Source of the DNA: Guillardia theta CCMP2712
Taxonomy: Eukaryota; Cryptophyceae; Pyrenomonadales; Geminigeraceae
Assembly (NCBI RefSeq): GCF_000315625.1
Contig: NW_005434630.1
Span: forward strand, 68,559-132,558
DNA length: 64,000 nt
Reading direction: 5' to 3'
The notes beneath the pieces were generated by a model that saw nothing but the letters and a program-made list of their open reading frames with translations, did not search any database and had not been told where the DNA came from. Made by a program: the position numbers and the translations under genes. Shown here one piece after another: positions 33,624-46,050 of this stretch (its first letter is position 1; each line of letters starts with the position of its first letter).

Positions 33624-35651
33624 ATGCCTCGGACCCTCCGGTCTTCCGCTCTGACCGCGATGAGCTTGATCTGGTTCCAAGCATCTTGTCGAAGATGTAC
33701 CGTGACTACCGAAGTCAAGATGGTCACAGGAAGTTGTCTGCAGCTTCGAGGAGGAAGCCTCGATTCTGTCGTGAATTTCAATTTGATCAAGAGTAGATTC
33801 AATCGTAAGGACGAGGAGGAGGAGGAGGACGAGGAGGACGCTATATCAGCTATATCTCGACTTCGCAAAAGGAAGCGACCAAACGAGGTCCAGGAGCAGC
33901 CGAAGAGTGAGTTCACGCCAGAGGAAGAGCTGTTTGCGGAGAAGGAAAGGGAGAGAGTGTGCAACCTAATCCGAGCAGAGGAGCAGTATGATGAGACTGT
34001 CGATACGACGGTGCAGGATGGTTTGTCATTTACCGAATGGCTCGCAAGGATCAACGAGATCGAAAACCTTCGGCGAAAGAATCGTCGGCATGTAGAGACC
34101 GACTATGGTCAAGGATACGTGGACGGGAGATTCGGAAAAGACGACATCATGGGATGGGTCAACTACGTTCCATTGCCGCAGGATGTGAGGAGAGAGGATC
34201 TGTTGGTGCAGCCCCAGTACCGCCTCAACCGGCACCTTTGGAACGCCTCTTCAAAGGGCAAGAGCGCACCTGAGGGGTTCAAGGAGTGACTGAAGCCCTT
34301 TCCGCAGGTGACTTGCGACTGGTGTGTATGTTGCTCGAGGCCGGAGCAGATGTCAGGTCCTACAACAATGAAAGCTATCTGCCCGCCGAGATCAACTTCG
34401 GTCTGAGGTACTTGATGGCGGATGCCTTGATTGAATGACTCTGATTGCATCTGAAGCTCGGATCAAGAAGAGTCGCCGACATGCACGTATGGCTATGTTG
34501 ATCTGCAGAACTCCAAGGCGGTGGTGTGTGTACACATGTGGTGCCCTCTACATTGGGCTGCCAACTACAATCATGGTAAGTTTGCGTGTGAGGAGCGCAT
34601 GGAGGAGCTGAGGACTAGCATTGTGCAGCTTCAACAGTCGATCTGCTCATCAAGTATGGGGCCAATATAAACCAGCAAGATGTTGACAATCGTACAGCTC
34701 TGCATCTTGCGTCAGCTAGTGGCCATGCGGTACCCTAATAACGCAGCAGCTTCTCGTCCTGTTGTTCCTTGACATGAGAGATGACCAGGATGTCGTACGT
34801 GAGCTTCTTGCCAACAACGCAGACTTGGAATCAAACGACAGTCGCGGCAACACACCTCTCTTCTACGCAGCATGGGAAGGACATGTTCAAGTCGCTTCGC
34901 TTTTGCTTGCCGCGGTTTCTCCAGCCAGTCTCTCATCGTCTCTCAGTGTTGATGGGATTGCGTGCAGGGAGCCAATTGCAATCACACAAATGATGGAGGA
35001 TACACAGCGTTGCACTGGGCTGCTAGCGAGGTCCTCAGCTTTCAATTGAAAACTCTGCTTGACCTCCATGCAGAATCGCCTCGGCGTTGTCAAGCTCCTT
35101 CTTGAGCACAACATAAACGCCGAGGAGTTGACGAAGGAGGAAGAATTGGATGCGCTTGACCTTGCGGAGAAAAAGGTAGGAGGGAGTATGATCTGTCCGG
35201 CTGATTCAAGATGAGCAGAAGTATCTGGATGTGTGTGAGGTGCTGGCCGGAGGGATGGGTCTTGTCAAAGTACCGATCGATCAGTTGTACTCGCACGAGC
35301 AACAGCAGGTCAGTCCTGCACAGCTTCCTTATCGTTCTGACTGTCTTCACAGCTAATGGAGTATGCGGAGAAGAAACTCCAAGAGCTCAAGGAAGAGCTC
35401 CTCTACGTGACTCGTGTAGGGGATAGCGAAGTAAGGAGTAGCATCTTTGCTCTAGTCCTTACCTGCTGCAGATCATCGTGCCCGGCAACAGGACAGAGAT
35501 CGAAAATCGACCCAGGTCAACGATCCTGGAGGACATACAGCAGAACCAACACATAGTCGATGTGGTGCAAGAGCTTAACCGTCGGCATGCAGAGCAGACT
35601 GCCAAAGCCCAGGGAAACCCTAAATTCGCTGCTCTGGGTCCTCAGACCTGA
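33624..35651 (+). CDS. Ankyrin-repeat protein with acidic N-terminal region
   Basis: The ATG at 33624 opens a 221-codon ORF with an acidic/Arg-rich segment (KDEEEEEDEEDAISAISRLR). Ankyrin units follow in later exons: ALSAGDLRLVCMLLEAGADV (~34290), CPLHWAANYNH (~34540), IKYGANINQQDVDNRTALHL (~34650), RELLANNADLESNDSRGNTP (~34800), TALHWAASE (~35010) and GVVKLLLEHNINAEEL (~35090). A helical C-terminus (EYAEKKLQELKEELLYVT, ILEDIQQNQHIVDVVQELNR) ends at TGA 35649-35651. Introns near 34382-34450, 34577-34629, 35032-35075, 35176-35215 and 35309-35352 look sound. The joins at ~34200-34280 and ~34730-34790 do not keep phase. A missed intron, an indel or decay of the gene are all possible. Role: a protein-binding scaffold, partner unknown. 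Confidence 0.55.
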
Positions 35652-35933
35652 CGTAATGTAAAGACTTTTTTCTAAATTCGCTGCTCTTGGTCCTCAGACC
35701 TGACGTAATGTAAAGACTTTTTTCTAAATTCGGTGCTCTGGGTCCTCAGACCTGACGTAATGTAAAGACTTTTTTCTAAATTCGCTGCTCTGGGTCCTCA
35801 GACCTGACGTAATGTAAAGACTTTTTTCTAAATTCGCTGCTCTGGGTCCTCAGACCTGACGTAATGTAAAGACTTTTTTCTAAATTCGGTGCTCTGGGTC
35901 CTCAGACCTGACGTAATGTAAAGACTTTTCTTT
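35622..35933. repeat. 52-bp tandem repeat, 6 copies, overlapping a stop codon
   Basis: Six head-to-tail copies of a 52-bp unit start at 35622, 35674, 35726, 35778, 35830 and 35882. Each contains AAATTCGCTGCTCTGGGTCC, then TCAGACCTGACGTAATG, then AAAGACTTTTTTC. Single-base variants occur (CTCTTGG in copy 2, CGGTGC in copies 3 and 6). The first copy supplies the last ten codons and the stop of the ankyrin gene. The other five sit in its 3' flank and carry the same stop context. Confidence 0.9.
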
Positions 35934-36074
35934 AATTCATCCTTATGACTGGATCCTCGCTCGTGATGTCCTTCAAGCAATCACCTACAGCCTGCTCAAA
36001 TTGCCCGACCCTGATCGAGAGCTCGTCCTCCTCTTGTCCTTCCATATTCAGCATCACCTAATTCGACCCACCCC

Positions 36075-36965
<891 letters not shown>

Positions 36966-37924
36966 CTGGAGAAACTGCAGGAAAAATCAGCGGCAAATTT
37001 CTTAGACATAGTTCCAGCATGAGATCAAAGTCGAGCAGGTAACAATGCAATAGCAGGAAATAGTTCAAGTGCATTTCGCAGGATTGTTAAGCAGGGTTAC
37101 CTTCCAGAGGTCACTTTTTCAGGGCTATTCTTAACACGAAAAATCCGAGGGCTTCTGCAGGACCATTTCGATTAGAAAACATCGTACTGCCTCAAATTTG
37201 CACCCACTTGGAGTCCTTGGAGTGAACACAAGTTTCAAACTTGAGGTTGACCAGGTATCTCTGCAGATCAAACCATCATCCATCCTGCACCGATTCCCAA
37301 CATTGAACATCCCTCAGTGGAAGAAGCCGTCTCCCTATCTACATCTCGCGACTCATACTGGCTCTCATCTTCCTCTTCATCTTTTGCCTTCAATCTCATC
37401 ACCAAATCTCACGGACAAGGGTTGGGTACTTCACGACGATACTCGGGAAAACCGAATCAGGTTAAGGCAGTAGTCATAAACAGCACCGAGATCTTTCTTG
37501 TCGATGTTAGATTCTTACTGAGGAGGGACAAGAATATTCACACCATACAAAACACTTGAAGTTTCGTAATGGAGGGAGCAACAACAGGCATGCGATCAAG
37601 TGATTCCACAAATAGACTGGTCAGCAAAGCAGGAGGGGGGTAGGCAAGGGACTTTGGCAACGGCGACAATGCAACGCCAAAGAGTTACACAGTTCAGTGA
37701 AATTGACTATGCATATGAGTTGGCAGCACACAAGTAAAAAAGAAAACGTTTGAAGGGGAGCAAAACAAATGAAGGGGAGCAAAACAAACGGAAGGTGACA
37801 AGCGAGAGAAAGGGAGAAGAGGGAGGAAACTGGGACAGCACTAGGGGTGGGAGAAGGGACACGAAGGTGAAAAGAGTTAAGAGGAGGGCGAAGCAAGTGA
37901 GCAAGTAAGCTGGCAAGAACCGAG

Positions 37925-38026
37925 GCAGAGAGAGGAGAGGAGGAGCTCAGAGACAAACAGATCGAAGCCATTGCCGCAGAGAGAGGAGAGGAGGAGCTCA
38001 GAGACAAACAGATCGAAGCCATTGTC
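37925..38026. repeat. 51-bp direct repeat, 2 copies
   Basis: Two adjacent copies of a unit starting GCAGAGAGAGGAGAGGAGG and ending CAGATCGAAGCCATTG lie at 37925 and 37976, differing only at their ends. The location is non-coding and purine-rich. Confidence 0.8.
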
Positions 38027-39014
38027 GTATGTCTCAAACAGGGACAGCAGAGATGGGGAAGCCATGGAGGGCGTGAAAGGATTGGTGGTGTGGTGTCAGC
38101 ACCGGTGGGTACTGGATTGCCAGGGTCCATCACTTGAATTTAAAATAAACAGGGGTGGGTGATCTATCGCACCGGTCCATTTAGAGGTAGAATATGTTCA
38201 ACTGAAGGGTACCTCCCATATCTCTACGGGTTTGAACAAAGCTTTTCTGAAAAGAGATGGTAGGGTAGAGGTTATGTGGACAGGGTGGGTAGTATGAAAG
38301 GAGAGGAAATGGAAATTCAAGGGTGGGGTGAGGTTGTTCGAACTTGCTGTTACATTGGGGGTAGGGTTATTTGATGAGGGGTGGTGAAGGTTTTACTTTT
38401 TTTACATATTGGGTTGTTTTTGAAATCTGTATATTCCAGATGTTATAACATTTGAAAATTCAGTAGAATAATCTATCAAGAATTTCCAAAATATGAAGAA
38501 TAAACAGTTTGGCGGTATACGACAATGTTTTCCAATTCACCACCGGTCATTGAATGACCCCATCAAATCTTACCACCCCCTCCGACATCATTTACCCCTA
38601 CTACCCACACTCCATGTTTTCAAAAAGGAATGGGGGAACAGGCCATCGGTAATCTATAGGGTAGGGTACTGTGTTATGTATCATCGGTGGGGTAGTACTG
38701 ATCTGTTCTGGGAAAAGTGAGGGGTTGTAGCAGCTCGATGGTGGGGTCTGATGTGGGCACCACGGGTTCTACTCACAACCCTATGAAATGAAGGAAAAGA
38801 GGGGGTATTGTGATGTCCGTTAATAGTTCAAAGGAGGGTAGGGATAGGGGGTCCCCTCTTCTTTCCCAGACGCTGGAGGGTGATTAGGGGTGGTCTTGCC
38901 TGAAGGGGTACGACAAGAAGCAGGGGTAGATTTCTACCACCAAGGGAGAGGGTAGGTGGGGGTAGTCCACGGGGGCGTAGAGGGGAGGTAGAAGACAAAA
39001 ATTTTAGTTAACAA

Positions 39015-39290
39015 TTGGCTACGGTGATCGGCCCGGGCCCCGGGCCCACGGGGCACTCGGTGACCAGCTGAGCCGCTCGGACCGTGCTGTACCGTACGGT
39101 ACGGTGATGGCACCGTGCCGATAGGCGGGCACTAGGCACACGCCCGGCGCGGCCCTCTGAGTCCATCGGATTCGGCGGGACTCATGGCCATACTGATATG
39201 ATGATCATGCCATGCGGCGCGGAGTCCGACGCATCATCGGGCATCCGGGCGGCCGCGAGTCACGGCGGGCCGGCCGATCTCAGGCTGATA
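39015..39290. repeat. GC-rich dispersed island, copy 2
   Basis: The block contains CGGCCCGGGCCCCGGGCCC, GTACCGTACGGTACGGTG and GGCCGCGAGTCACGGCGGGC, followed by an AT-richer AAGTTGAAGTTGC. It resembles the islands at ~6310, ~44195 and ~46130 in palindromic GGGCCCGGGCCC cores, CCGTACCG words and short length. It ends ~90 bp before the ankyrin gene ATG at 39381. Confidence 0.55.
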
Positions 39291-39380
39291 AGTTGAAGTT
39301 GCTGTCTTCTTACCTTTATACATATTAGTTCTGAAGCGAGCTTGAAGCGCTGAGAGTAGGTAGACTAAAAAACCCACAGC

Positions 39381-41427
39381 ATGGGGAACCAGGCGCTCCA
39401 CCTGGTCCTGCTGGTCCTGCTGCTGGCCCTGGTGGGCAGGGGGGATCCCCTGAAGTACGAGGGAGGAAGCATGCGATCACTCAGACTGAGAGGGGGGGGA
39501 GGAAGCAGCGACGCAGGATCCCATGGACAAGGTGTAGGTCTCCTCTCCTCCAAGGGAATGCAGTTCCGACCTTTGCGAAAGGAGGGGACGCGAGAGGGAG
39601 GAAGCAGAGGGACCGAGGGCGACAGGATGGAGGATAGCGCATCGATTGTATCCCAGAAACCTGAGGAGAAGGGGAAGATGGATGAGCGATACAGTGCCCT
39701 GTGGAGGGCGGTGAAGGACAGACGCGTCGATGTAATCTTAGATCTAATGGACAAGGGACTGAATTTGTCTCATCCCGACGCCTCGTTTGGAGGATGGACA
39801 TCATTGCACTATGCAGCGGCAGGAGGAGAAGGACATGTAGTCGACATGCTCCTCTCCCATGGAGTGCCTGTTGACATCTGCAACGACCAAATGTCGACGC
39901 CGCTAGCTATCGCGGCCTCTGAGGGCCACCTGAATATTGTGGAGAAGCTGCTGAGAAGAGGAGCGGATGTGAACGCCTCCAACAATTATGGGATGACAGC
40001 CCTGCACAGGTGACGGAGGAAGAGACGGGGGGGTGTGGCTGAAACATTTCCACGAGCAGGGCAGCAGCATCAGGCTGTACCAAGACTTGCGCTCTTCTCA
40101 TCTCCACGGGGCTAGATGTCGACTCTCCCAACGTTGCTGCCTCATCCTCCCAGCACACCCAGCGGCTGAAGCGTTCCTGCAGGTCATGGAGGTCACTCCC
40201 TTGCATCTCGCTGCTTGCGGGGGATTCCTCGACACAGTAGAGACTCTCGTGGGGCATGGCGCCGATGTCAACCAGCCGAACAGCGATGGTTGGATTGCCC
40301 TGCATTACGCAGGTGAAGGAAAGTAGTGTGCTGGGTCTAGCTCTGAACATGGATCTATCAGCACTGAAGGGGAACGAGGAGCTTATTGAGCTGCTGCTGT
40401 CTAAAAGATCGAAAGTTCTGGTTTTGTTGCCTACTGTGTGAAGGTGGTGGGTGAAGTTGGACAGGTGCCAAGCAAACTCCTCGAGACGCCAGTAGGGCTT
40501 GCAAAGAAGTACGGGCATGTGAGCTTGTCAGATGTCTGAAACCCTCTGTGACCTGGCTGCAACCAGGAAAAGTCGTTCCACATGCTCCTGAAAGCAAGGT
40601 GAGAGAGCCGTGGCAAGATGCCAACGACCTCATGTGCCTCATCAGCTGGGAGGAAAAGGACGACAAGCAGCACATGGACATGAAACAACGCCAGCGAAGG
40701 GTTTGATGGCTTTCTTAGCTTGCCTTAGACAAGTGACGTGTCGTCAACAGGAGATAGATGATGAGTACGACAAGTTTTGGAGCAAGATCTGGCAGGAGCA
40801 AGTGAGGAGACATCAGAGTTCGGGTGAAGGGAGTTCCACATTGTCGGACGTCTTGGATCATCACAAAGCCACCATGATGGGAGCTGAGGACGGTATTGTT
40901 TCTTGGCCGAAGCGATATCCCGGTCAAGGTGTGGGAGATGATTTGGAAGATGGCAAGAAACCAGAAATCCCTGTCACCCCTGTACCGATGAGCTTCAAGA
41001 GCTCGGCTGGCACAGGGTTGGAAAAAATTCTACCCGATGAGAACGGAACTTCATGTATCGATTACGATCTCCTTTTTGAGAATCCAAAAGGAGAAGTGGA
41101 GAAAGTTGTCTTCGGCGTTACGGTTGGACTTTTTCGATTCTTCTCCCTCCCTTCTCTTCAGTTCACCAACCTTTGAGATCTCCATTTCCCTATCCCCTCC
41201 CTGTCCAGTCACTGATTTTCTTGACAGCCGAGGGACAAGGAAAAGGAGGCTCTCGACGATTTCTACAAGAAGCACATGTAAGAATGTTCCCCTGCTGTCT
41301 TGTGTTTCATAACAAAAGGTTCAGTGAGCCCAAGATGTCACTGGACGAGCTCGAGCTGAAAGTGCGGGAAGCGCAAGCGCTGGCGATGGAGAGAAACAAA
41401 ACAGCGCAAATGCTACAGGATGGATGA
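39381..41427 (+). CDS. Secretory-type ankyrin-repeat protein
   Basis: ATG 39381 gives a clear signal peptide (LHLVLLVLLLALVGRG), a Gly/Ser/Arg-rich linker (SLRLRGGGGSS) and then ankyrin units: FGGWTSLHYAAAGGEGHVVD, MSTPLAIAASEGHLNIVEKL, NYGMTALHRAAASGCTKTCA, VTPLHLAACGGFLDTVETL and DGWIALHYAALKGNEELIEL. Exons 39381-40009, 40060-40132, 40183-40312 and the exon starting at 40362 join in phase with 49-50-nt introns. Further exons (~40443-40530, ~40567-40600, ~40751-41110, ~41228-41280, ~41322-41427) are plausible, and the region ~40400-40450 is unresolved. The C-terminal part is helical and charged (EIDDEYDKFWSKIWQEQVRR; LDELELKVREAQALAMERNK). The SLRLRGG motif after a signal peptide recalls leaders of stramenopile or cryptophyte secretory or plastid proteins. 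Destination unproven. Confidence 0.7.
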
Positions 41428-41609
41428 CACGACACTGTCTCTGGACTTTAGATCGATAGTTTCTTGAAACTTTATGTACAACACATGACTCGACATTCAC
41501 CGAAGTATTAAAACTGTGATGCAGACGACAACATTTGATCTTTACAAGTACGGAAACAATAATTTGATCTAAGACCGAGACTCGAGGAATCCACATGTCA
41601 TCATCCTGA

Positions 41610-43015
41610 TCAAGTTCTCAACGGCACAGGGATTGCCGTCTCTTTTTTGTTCTGGGATCGCAGGAGTTCTTCGAACATGTTCTGCGCAGACCGTCAGTCC
41701 CGTCTCGAATGTGACGAGGCACAGGAAGTATCCTCACCTTTCGCTTCTCAGCTGCGATAATCCGGCCGTCTTCCGACAGCACACGGACGGTCGACGCCGC
41801 CTCTGGGCTCTCCAGGTCCGTCAAGATCTCCAAGCACTCGACACGTCCCATTATCTTGTCGTTGAGATCTGTTGGAAGGGATAAGAAAAAGCGAGCATGT
41901 GAAGGGAGGGAAGACAGGGAGCAGGAGGAGGAGTGAGGAGGGGAAGGAGGGAGGAGAAAGGAGGAAAACACTTACTCGTATCGATTCGCCAGACTTCCTT
42001 TTCCTTTTCAGTCCCTACCCCTGATATCCCATACTTCTGCGGGGTATGACCTACTATCATGCGCTTCGCGTCCATGGACTCTAGCATCCCATCCAGAGTT
42101 TCTAGCGCCGCCTCTGGTACGATGGGCATCCCGTAGACACGCTCCCACAAGGGAGAGACGGTCCTTCCTCCCTTGGGAACAGGATCGAGGAGCCAAGGCT
42201 TCACGTCTGCGTCCTTCCGGAGCCAGTCGGCAACCTCCTGGTTGAGCTTGTCGATGCCGTGCGAGATCGTCTCCCTGGTGAGGCCTCCGTGCACGAACAC
42301 GTTGTCGCCTATCTGCACGACCACTGGCATCGTCGACATGAGCATCGCAAGCTTCCCCTTGCCCCTCTGCATGAGCTGGGCCCTCTTGCCCTTGAGCACA
42401 GTCTGCAATTTCTCCGCCATGTTGAACTTGTCGTGCCAAGAGTCGAACGAGTAGATGTCGGGAGCGTAGCTGAAGTCTAGATCGGCGTTCATGATCTCAT
42501 GGTTGCCCAGCAGGGTGATCACATCCCCTCCTGCGTCCTTGGCCTGCACCTTGAGGTCTCTCAGCATCTCGATGCTTCGAGACTCGTCCGACCCTCTGTC
42601 AAGGAAGTCTCCCATCTGGACCACCACTGTGTCTCCGCCAGTCCACCTTCCCTCCTCGTCCGCGCATCCAGAAATCCTGCACATCAGTCAGTTAGGTGCA
42701 GCACAGGCACAGGACAAAGCATCCTCACTTGAGCGCATGATGGAGCTCGTTGAATCCCCCGTGAACATCGCCGATGGCAATGATCCTTGCAGCAGCATCA
42801 AGCTTGTACTTGTGCGAGGACGTATCCCTTCTCAACGAGGGAGTGCTGATTACATGGTCATCGGCAGCCCCGCTGGTCAAGTGCATCCTAGGCATCAGTC
42901 TGCATGAGCGGACTGCTGAAGAGCTCGACCCAGACCTGAACCTGAACGCACGATAGGACAGACTTGGGTCGAAGCCCACCAAGAAAAGCATGAAAAAGTT
43001 TCTGAAAAGCTTCAT
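41610..43015 (-). CDS. Shewanella-like PPP-family protein phosphatase (SLP)
   Basis: A metal-dependent Ser/Thr (or Tyr) phosphatase of the PPP superfamily. Exons 43015-42729, 42676-41976, 41868-41738 and 41681-41610 join in phase to 396 aa. The di-metal motifs are all present: GDVHGG (~98), GDFLDRGSDE, LLGNHEIMNADLDF, FVHGGLT and VGHTPQK. The long spacing between GDFLDRG and GNHE and the absence of regulatory-subunit motifs fit the bacterial-like SLP branch known from plants, algae and apicomplexans. The N-terminus (FFMLFLVGFDPSLSYRAFRF, then Ser/Arg-rich) looks like a signal peptide plus a transit-like region with Phe. That would suit plastid or periplastid targeting in a cryptophyte (inference). 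Plant SLP1 is chloroplastic. Confidence 0.88.
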
Positions 43016-44612
43016 GGTAGCTCCGCTTGTTGGTTGAGAGCGAAGCGCGAAGGGAGTGAGAGAGAGGGAGAGAGAGGGGGAGAGAGAGTCAGGAAGTTGT
43101 AGTTTTGTCTAAAGGGCCGGTAATAGTACTCGAATATGCAAGTGGGAGAGGCTTCAAGCGCTTCAATCTCTTGCCTCAATCTTCGAAAGGTTTGCACGAG
43201 AAAGGATGATTGTTGTGAGAAAGGCCGATTTCAACGAGTTGAGAACAGAGTGACTATCGAAGAGGAGATTGAGATCTGTGTAAGAGGGAGGAGAAGGAAA
43301 TAGGAGGAGCGGGAGGAGCGGGAGGAATAGGAGCAAGAGGTCAGGAACGCTGTCGTAGAGTCGGGGGAATCGAGATCTCAGTTAGAAAAAGGGGTTTCGT
43401 CAAGGGTTTCCCTTTCTCTTGGCAAGAGGGTGGTCATTCGGTTATGACAGGGTGGGTGGTGGTGCATAGGCAATGGACAGAAGGGGAGGGGTACTCATTT
43501 GGACGCATATGTGGGTGAGGAGAAAGATGGGGTGGGTCCTGTTCGAAGGAAATTTTGCTGAGGAAAAGACGGGTAGGTTGATCGTATCAGGGGGGGTTAT
43601 GGAAGGGGAAGGCAATTAATAACGATTGATGGGGGTGGGGGTACTAATTCTGTGAACCTGGGGGTAGGGGTGAAGCAAGCGATCTTGTGGGAACGTAAGA
43701 GCTGAATGATTAAGATTCGAAACGATGCAAAACTAAGTCTTCTTGTATCACAAACTCCCCGAAGTCATATCCCACCCCCCTGGATTGGATGACTTCTTGG
43801 GATGAGCACCCGGTAGACTTGGAAGCAATCGCTGACTCCTTGCTGACCTGATTGACAAGATCACGGACCAAGTACCCACCCCCGAATTGATCTCTGCAGT
43901 TACCCTGGCATCATCACTGAAGGTCTAGTACTGAGACTAGAAAGCACGGGTAGTAGGCCATAGTTGTAGGACCTCAGTATGACAGGCTCTACACCCTAAC
44001 AAGAGATCTTTACCACAGCTCTCTATAAAAGATGCGGCTGCTCACAATCCTTTAAAACAGTAATATCTCAAACGCTTTGTTCTTGTGATCTGTGTTGTAA
44101 AGCTATGGTGCTAACTAGCTGTCTTGGCCTCCAATTAACACACCCCACCCAAGGCTTTCTCAGTTTTACCCCCATTTTTGTCCGATCAATTGTACGGTCA
44201 GCCGCTCAGCTACCGTACCGGGGCCCGGGCCCCGGGGTAAGTAGTGCCAGGGGGGTGAAAAAAATTGAAGGTCATCCGTGTCAGATGGCTGACCTGAGCC
44301 CTCCGGCGTTCCGGGCCGAACCGTCTGCCTAAGTCATCGGACACTGCAGTCACCACGGTGCTCCGTGGCCCTGGCCCAGTGGTGAAAGGGTGAAACCGTC
44401 CTGAGTTTATAAGTTCTGGCAACGGTGACAGTCACTGTCGCAGACCGGAGTCAGCACGGTGGCCGCGGCCCGGCGCCGGGCCGGGCCGGCCCGCCCAACT
44501 TCCGTTGAACCGGCCGGGCCCACGGTGACTCCACTTTGAGTTAAAGGATGGTCGGCCGGTTCAGTTCATGCCCTCGCGCATCCGTTGTTAGCTCCTGCTG
44601 GCAGGAGAGTAG
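43016..44612. other. Intergenic interval, G-rich then GC island
   Basis: No supported gene. 43030-43360 is purine-rich (GAGAGAG runs). 43430-43690 carries many GGGTGGG/GGGGTAGGG runs. 43750-44100 is ordinary AT-balanced sequence. 44195-44550 is the GC island listed separately. It contains the divergent promoters of the phosphatase (-) and C2 (+) genes. Confidence 0.5.
44195..44550. repeat. GC-rich dispersed island, copy 3
   Basis: Contains ACCGTACCGGGGCCCGGGCC, CGGCCCGGCGCCGGGCCGGG and several CACGGTG words. It resembles the other three islands and ends ~60 bp before the C2 gene ATG. Confidence 0.55.
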
Positions 44613-46050
44613 ATGGGACTGTTGTCTGGACAAGCCCAGAGGAAGGTATCCTCTCAGATGGCTTGGAGAAGAGGAGAAGGACCCTGATCGCTGCGATATC
44701 CTTGACAGTACCTGAACTTGCAACCTGTTGCTCCTTGGGTCATGATGCAAGGAAGGAACGAAATATTGGATGAGAGTTCCGTTGGAGAGAAAATATTCCA
44801 TTCCATGATATCTTTGGAAAGTTTCAGACCTAGTAAGGAAAAAAAGGCTGAAGAGCATGTCTGCGAGTTTGAGACTTTTCAGATGAAGAGAAAGTGGTTC
44901 AGGCAACTCCAAGTTGTAAACAGCAAGCATTCTGTTTTTGTGCAATCGTCACAACGGGACAAGGGTCTCATGGAAATAGACGGGATTTTACATAAAGATG
45001 TATGTTTGCCAAGTTCAGAAACGAAAAGATTCTACGAAAATTTTCGCCGGAAATCAAGAATTGTGAAACGAAAATGTTGTCTTCCAATCGATAAATAACA
45101 TGTTTTCTCTAGGGCCTTGGCCCAATGTTCTTGCTCCCTGGTCGGCCAAATCATCAGTGGTGAGCATGCTTGATGTTCAAGTGATGCTGTGGTGAAGTGA
45201 GACAGTATGTGATGAATGCTGTGTTTTTTGACTTCAGGGAGATCGATTCGGAGGAGCAGGTTCTGTTTGAGAAGAAGATGACCGAAGAAGGTTGAGAGGG
45301 AGCGATGTTGTTTTCTTCTTTAATCCTGATTTTCTTTCCCAGCGCGCCAAGAAGTCGAACGTGATCTTTGCAACCGAGACTCGTTCTCACATGCGCACGA
45401 TACTGCTCTTCTAGAACAGGTCTATCCTTCCAGATTGGAGATCATTGAAATTTCAGCTCGCCATCTCCCCAAGCTCGATCTCTATGGAAAGTGCGACCCA
45501 TACTGCAGGATAACATTCTGTTCGCAGACAAAGATAACTAGCATACAGAAGACTACCTACTGTCCTGACTGGGACGAGGTCCTGACCTTCAAGTTGCCAG
45601 CTTTCCAGGAGATTACCCCGATGAAGATAGAGCTGTTCGATCATGATTTTGATAGCGGGCCGGATTATGTAGGGCAAGCGATCTTATCGAAAGAGGACAT
45701 TCAAGATGTTATTGGAGACTTCAACCCCAACAAGACCTGGACGACCATGAAAGCCTTCAAGCTGTGCAGTGCTGATCATCAGCCCACAATTGGCGCTGAC
45801 CAGCTCCGGTCGACATTGAAGATCTTGTACATTTCTGCTCGCTCTCAACCCCTCTCTCACCTTGTTCTCTAGCTTCAGGTTAAGCACTGAACCCAGCAAG
45901 AGTGGAGCTCCGAGCCCGACTGGAGAAAAGTCACGAGCATCATCGTCAGGTTCAGCTTGGGACTTGCTCAGAAAGACAGGTTCTTCCTGCAAGGTACCTC
46001 CTCCTGCCAAGTTTGTCTGCGCACAGTTTGCCACTTGGCTGATGGTGTAG
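44613..46050 (+). CDS. C2-domain protein (calcium/phospholipid binding)
   Basis: Exons 44613-44645, 44709-45062, 45113-45159, 45238-45290, 45343-45826 and 45873 to ~46050 join in phase, starting at ATG 44613. One C2 domain is encoded from ~45420: LEIIEISARHLPKLDLYGKC, then DPYCRITF, WDEVLTFKL and FDHDFDSGPDYVGQA. The Asp positions of the Ca2+-binding loops (KLDLYGKCD and DHDFDSGPD) are present, so Ca2+-dependent membrane binding is plausible. The N-terminal ~170 residues have no recognised domain, with a short Pro/Gly link (GPMFLLPGRPNHQWE). The Ser-rich tail (KSRASSSGSAWDLLRK) looks disordered. The final donor/stop at ~46000-46050 is ambiguous but affects only a few residues. It probably recruits partners to membranes on Ca2+ signals. 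Confidence 0.78.

Larger units (their letters stand above)
36966..39380. other. Long intergenic interval
   Basis: About 2.4 kb with no supported gene. A 43-codon minus-strand reading (37399-37268, RLKAKDEEEDESQYESRDVD) could be an exon but has no partner. 37620-38060 is purine-rich, with a 51-bp direct repeat. 38130-39000 is rich in G-runs (GGGGTGGG, GGGTAGGG) on the plus strand. 39015-39290 is a GC island. The minus-strand ORF 37621-38133 is low-complexity Ser/Leu from the purine tract. Confidence 0.5.

Noticed and set aside
35622-35933. CRISPR-like array
   Set aside because: The units are contiguous with no spacers, the genome is eukaryotic and no cas genes are present. It is a plain tandem repeat.
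37621-38133. Ser/Leu-rich minus-strand ORF
   Set aside because: It is a compositional product of the purine-rich tract and the 51-bp direct repeat; no conserved motif or splice context.
45435-45872. Stand-alone C2 protein starting at 45435
   Set aside because: The first codon is TTG. The frame continues upstream and joins five earlier exons back to ATG 44613.
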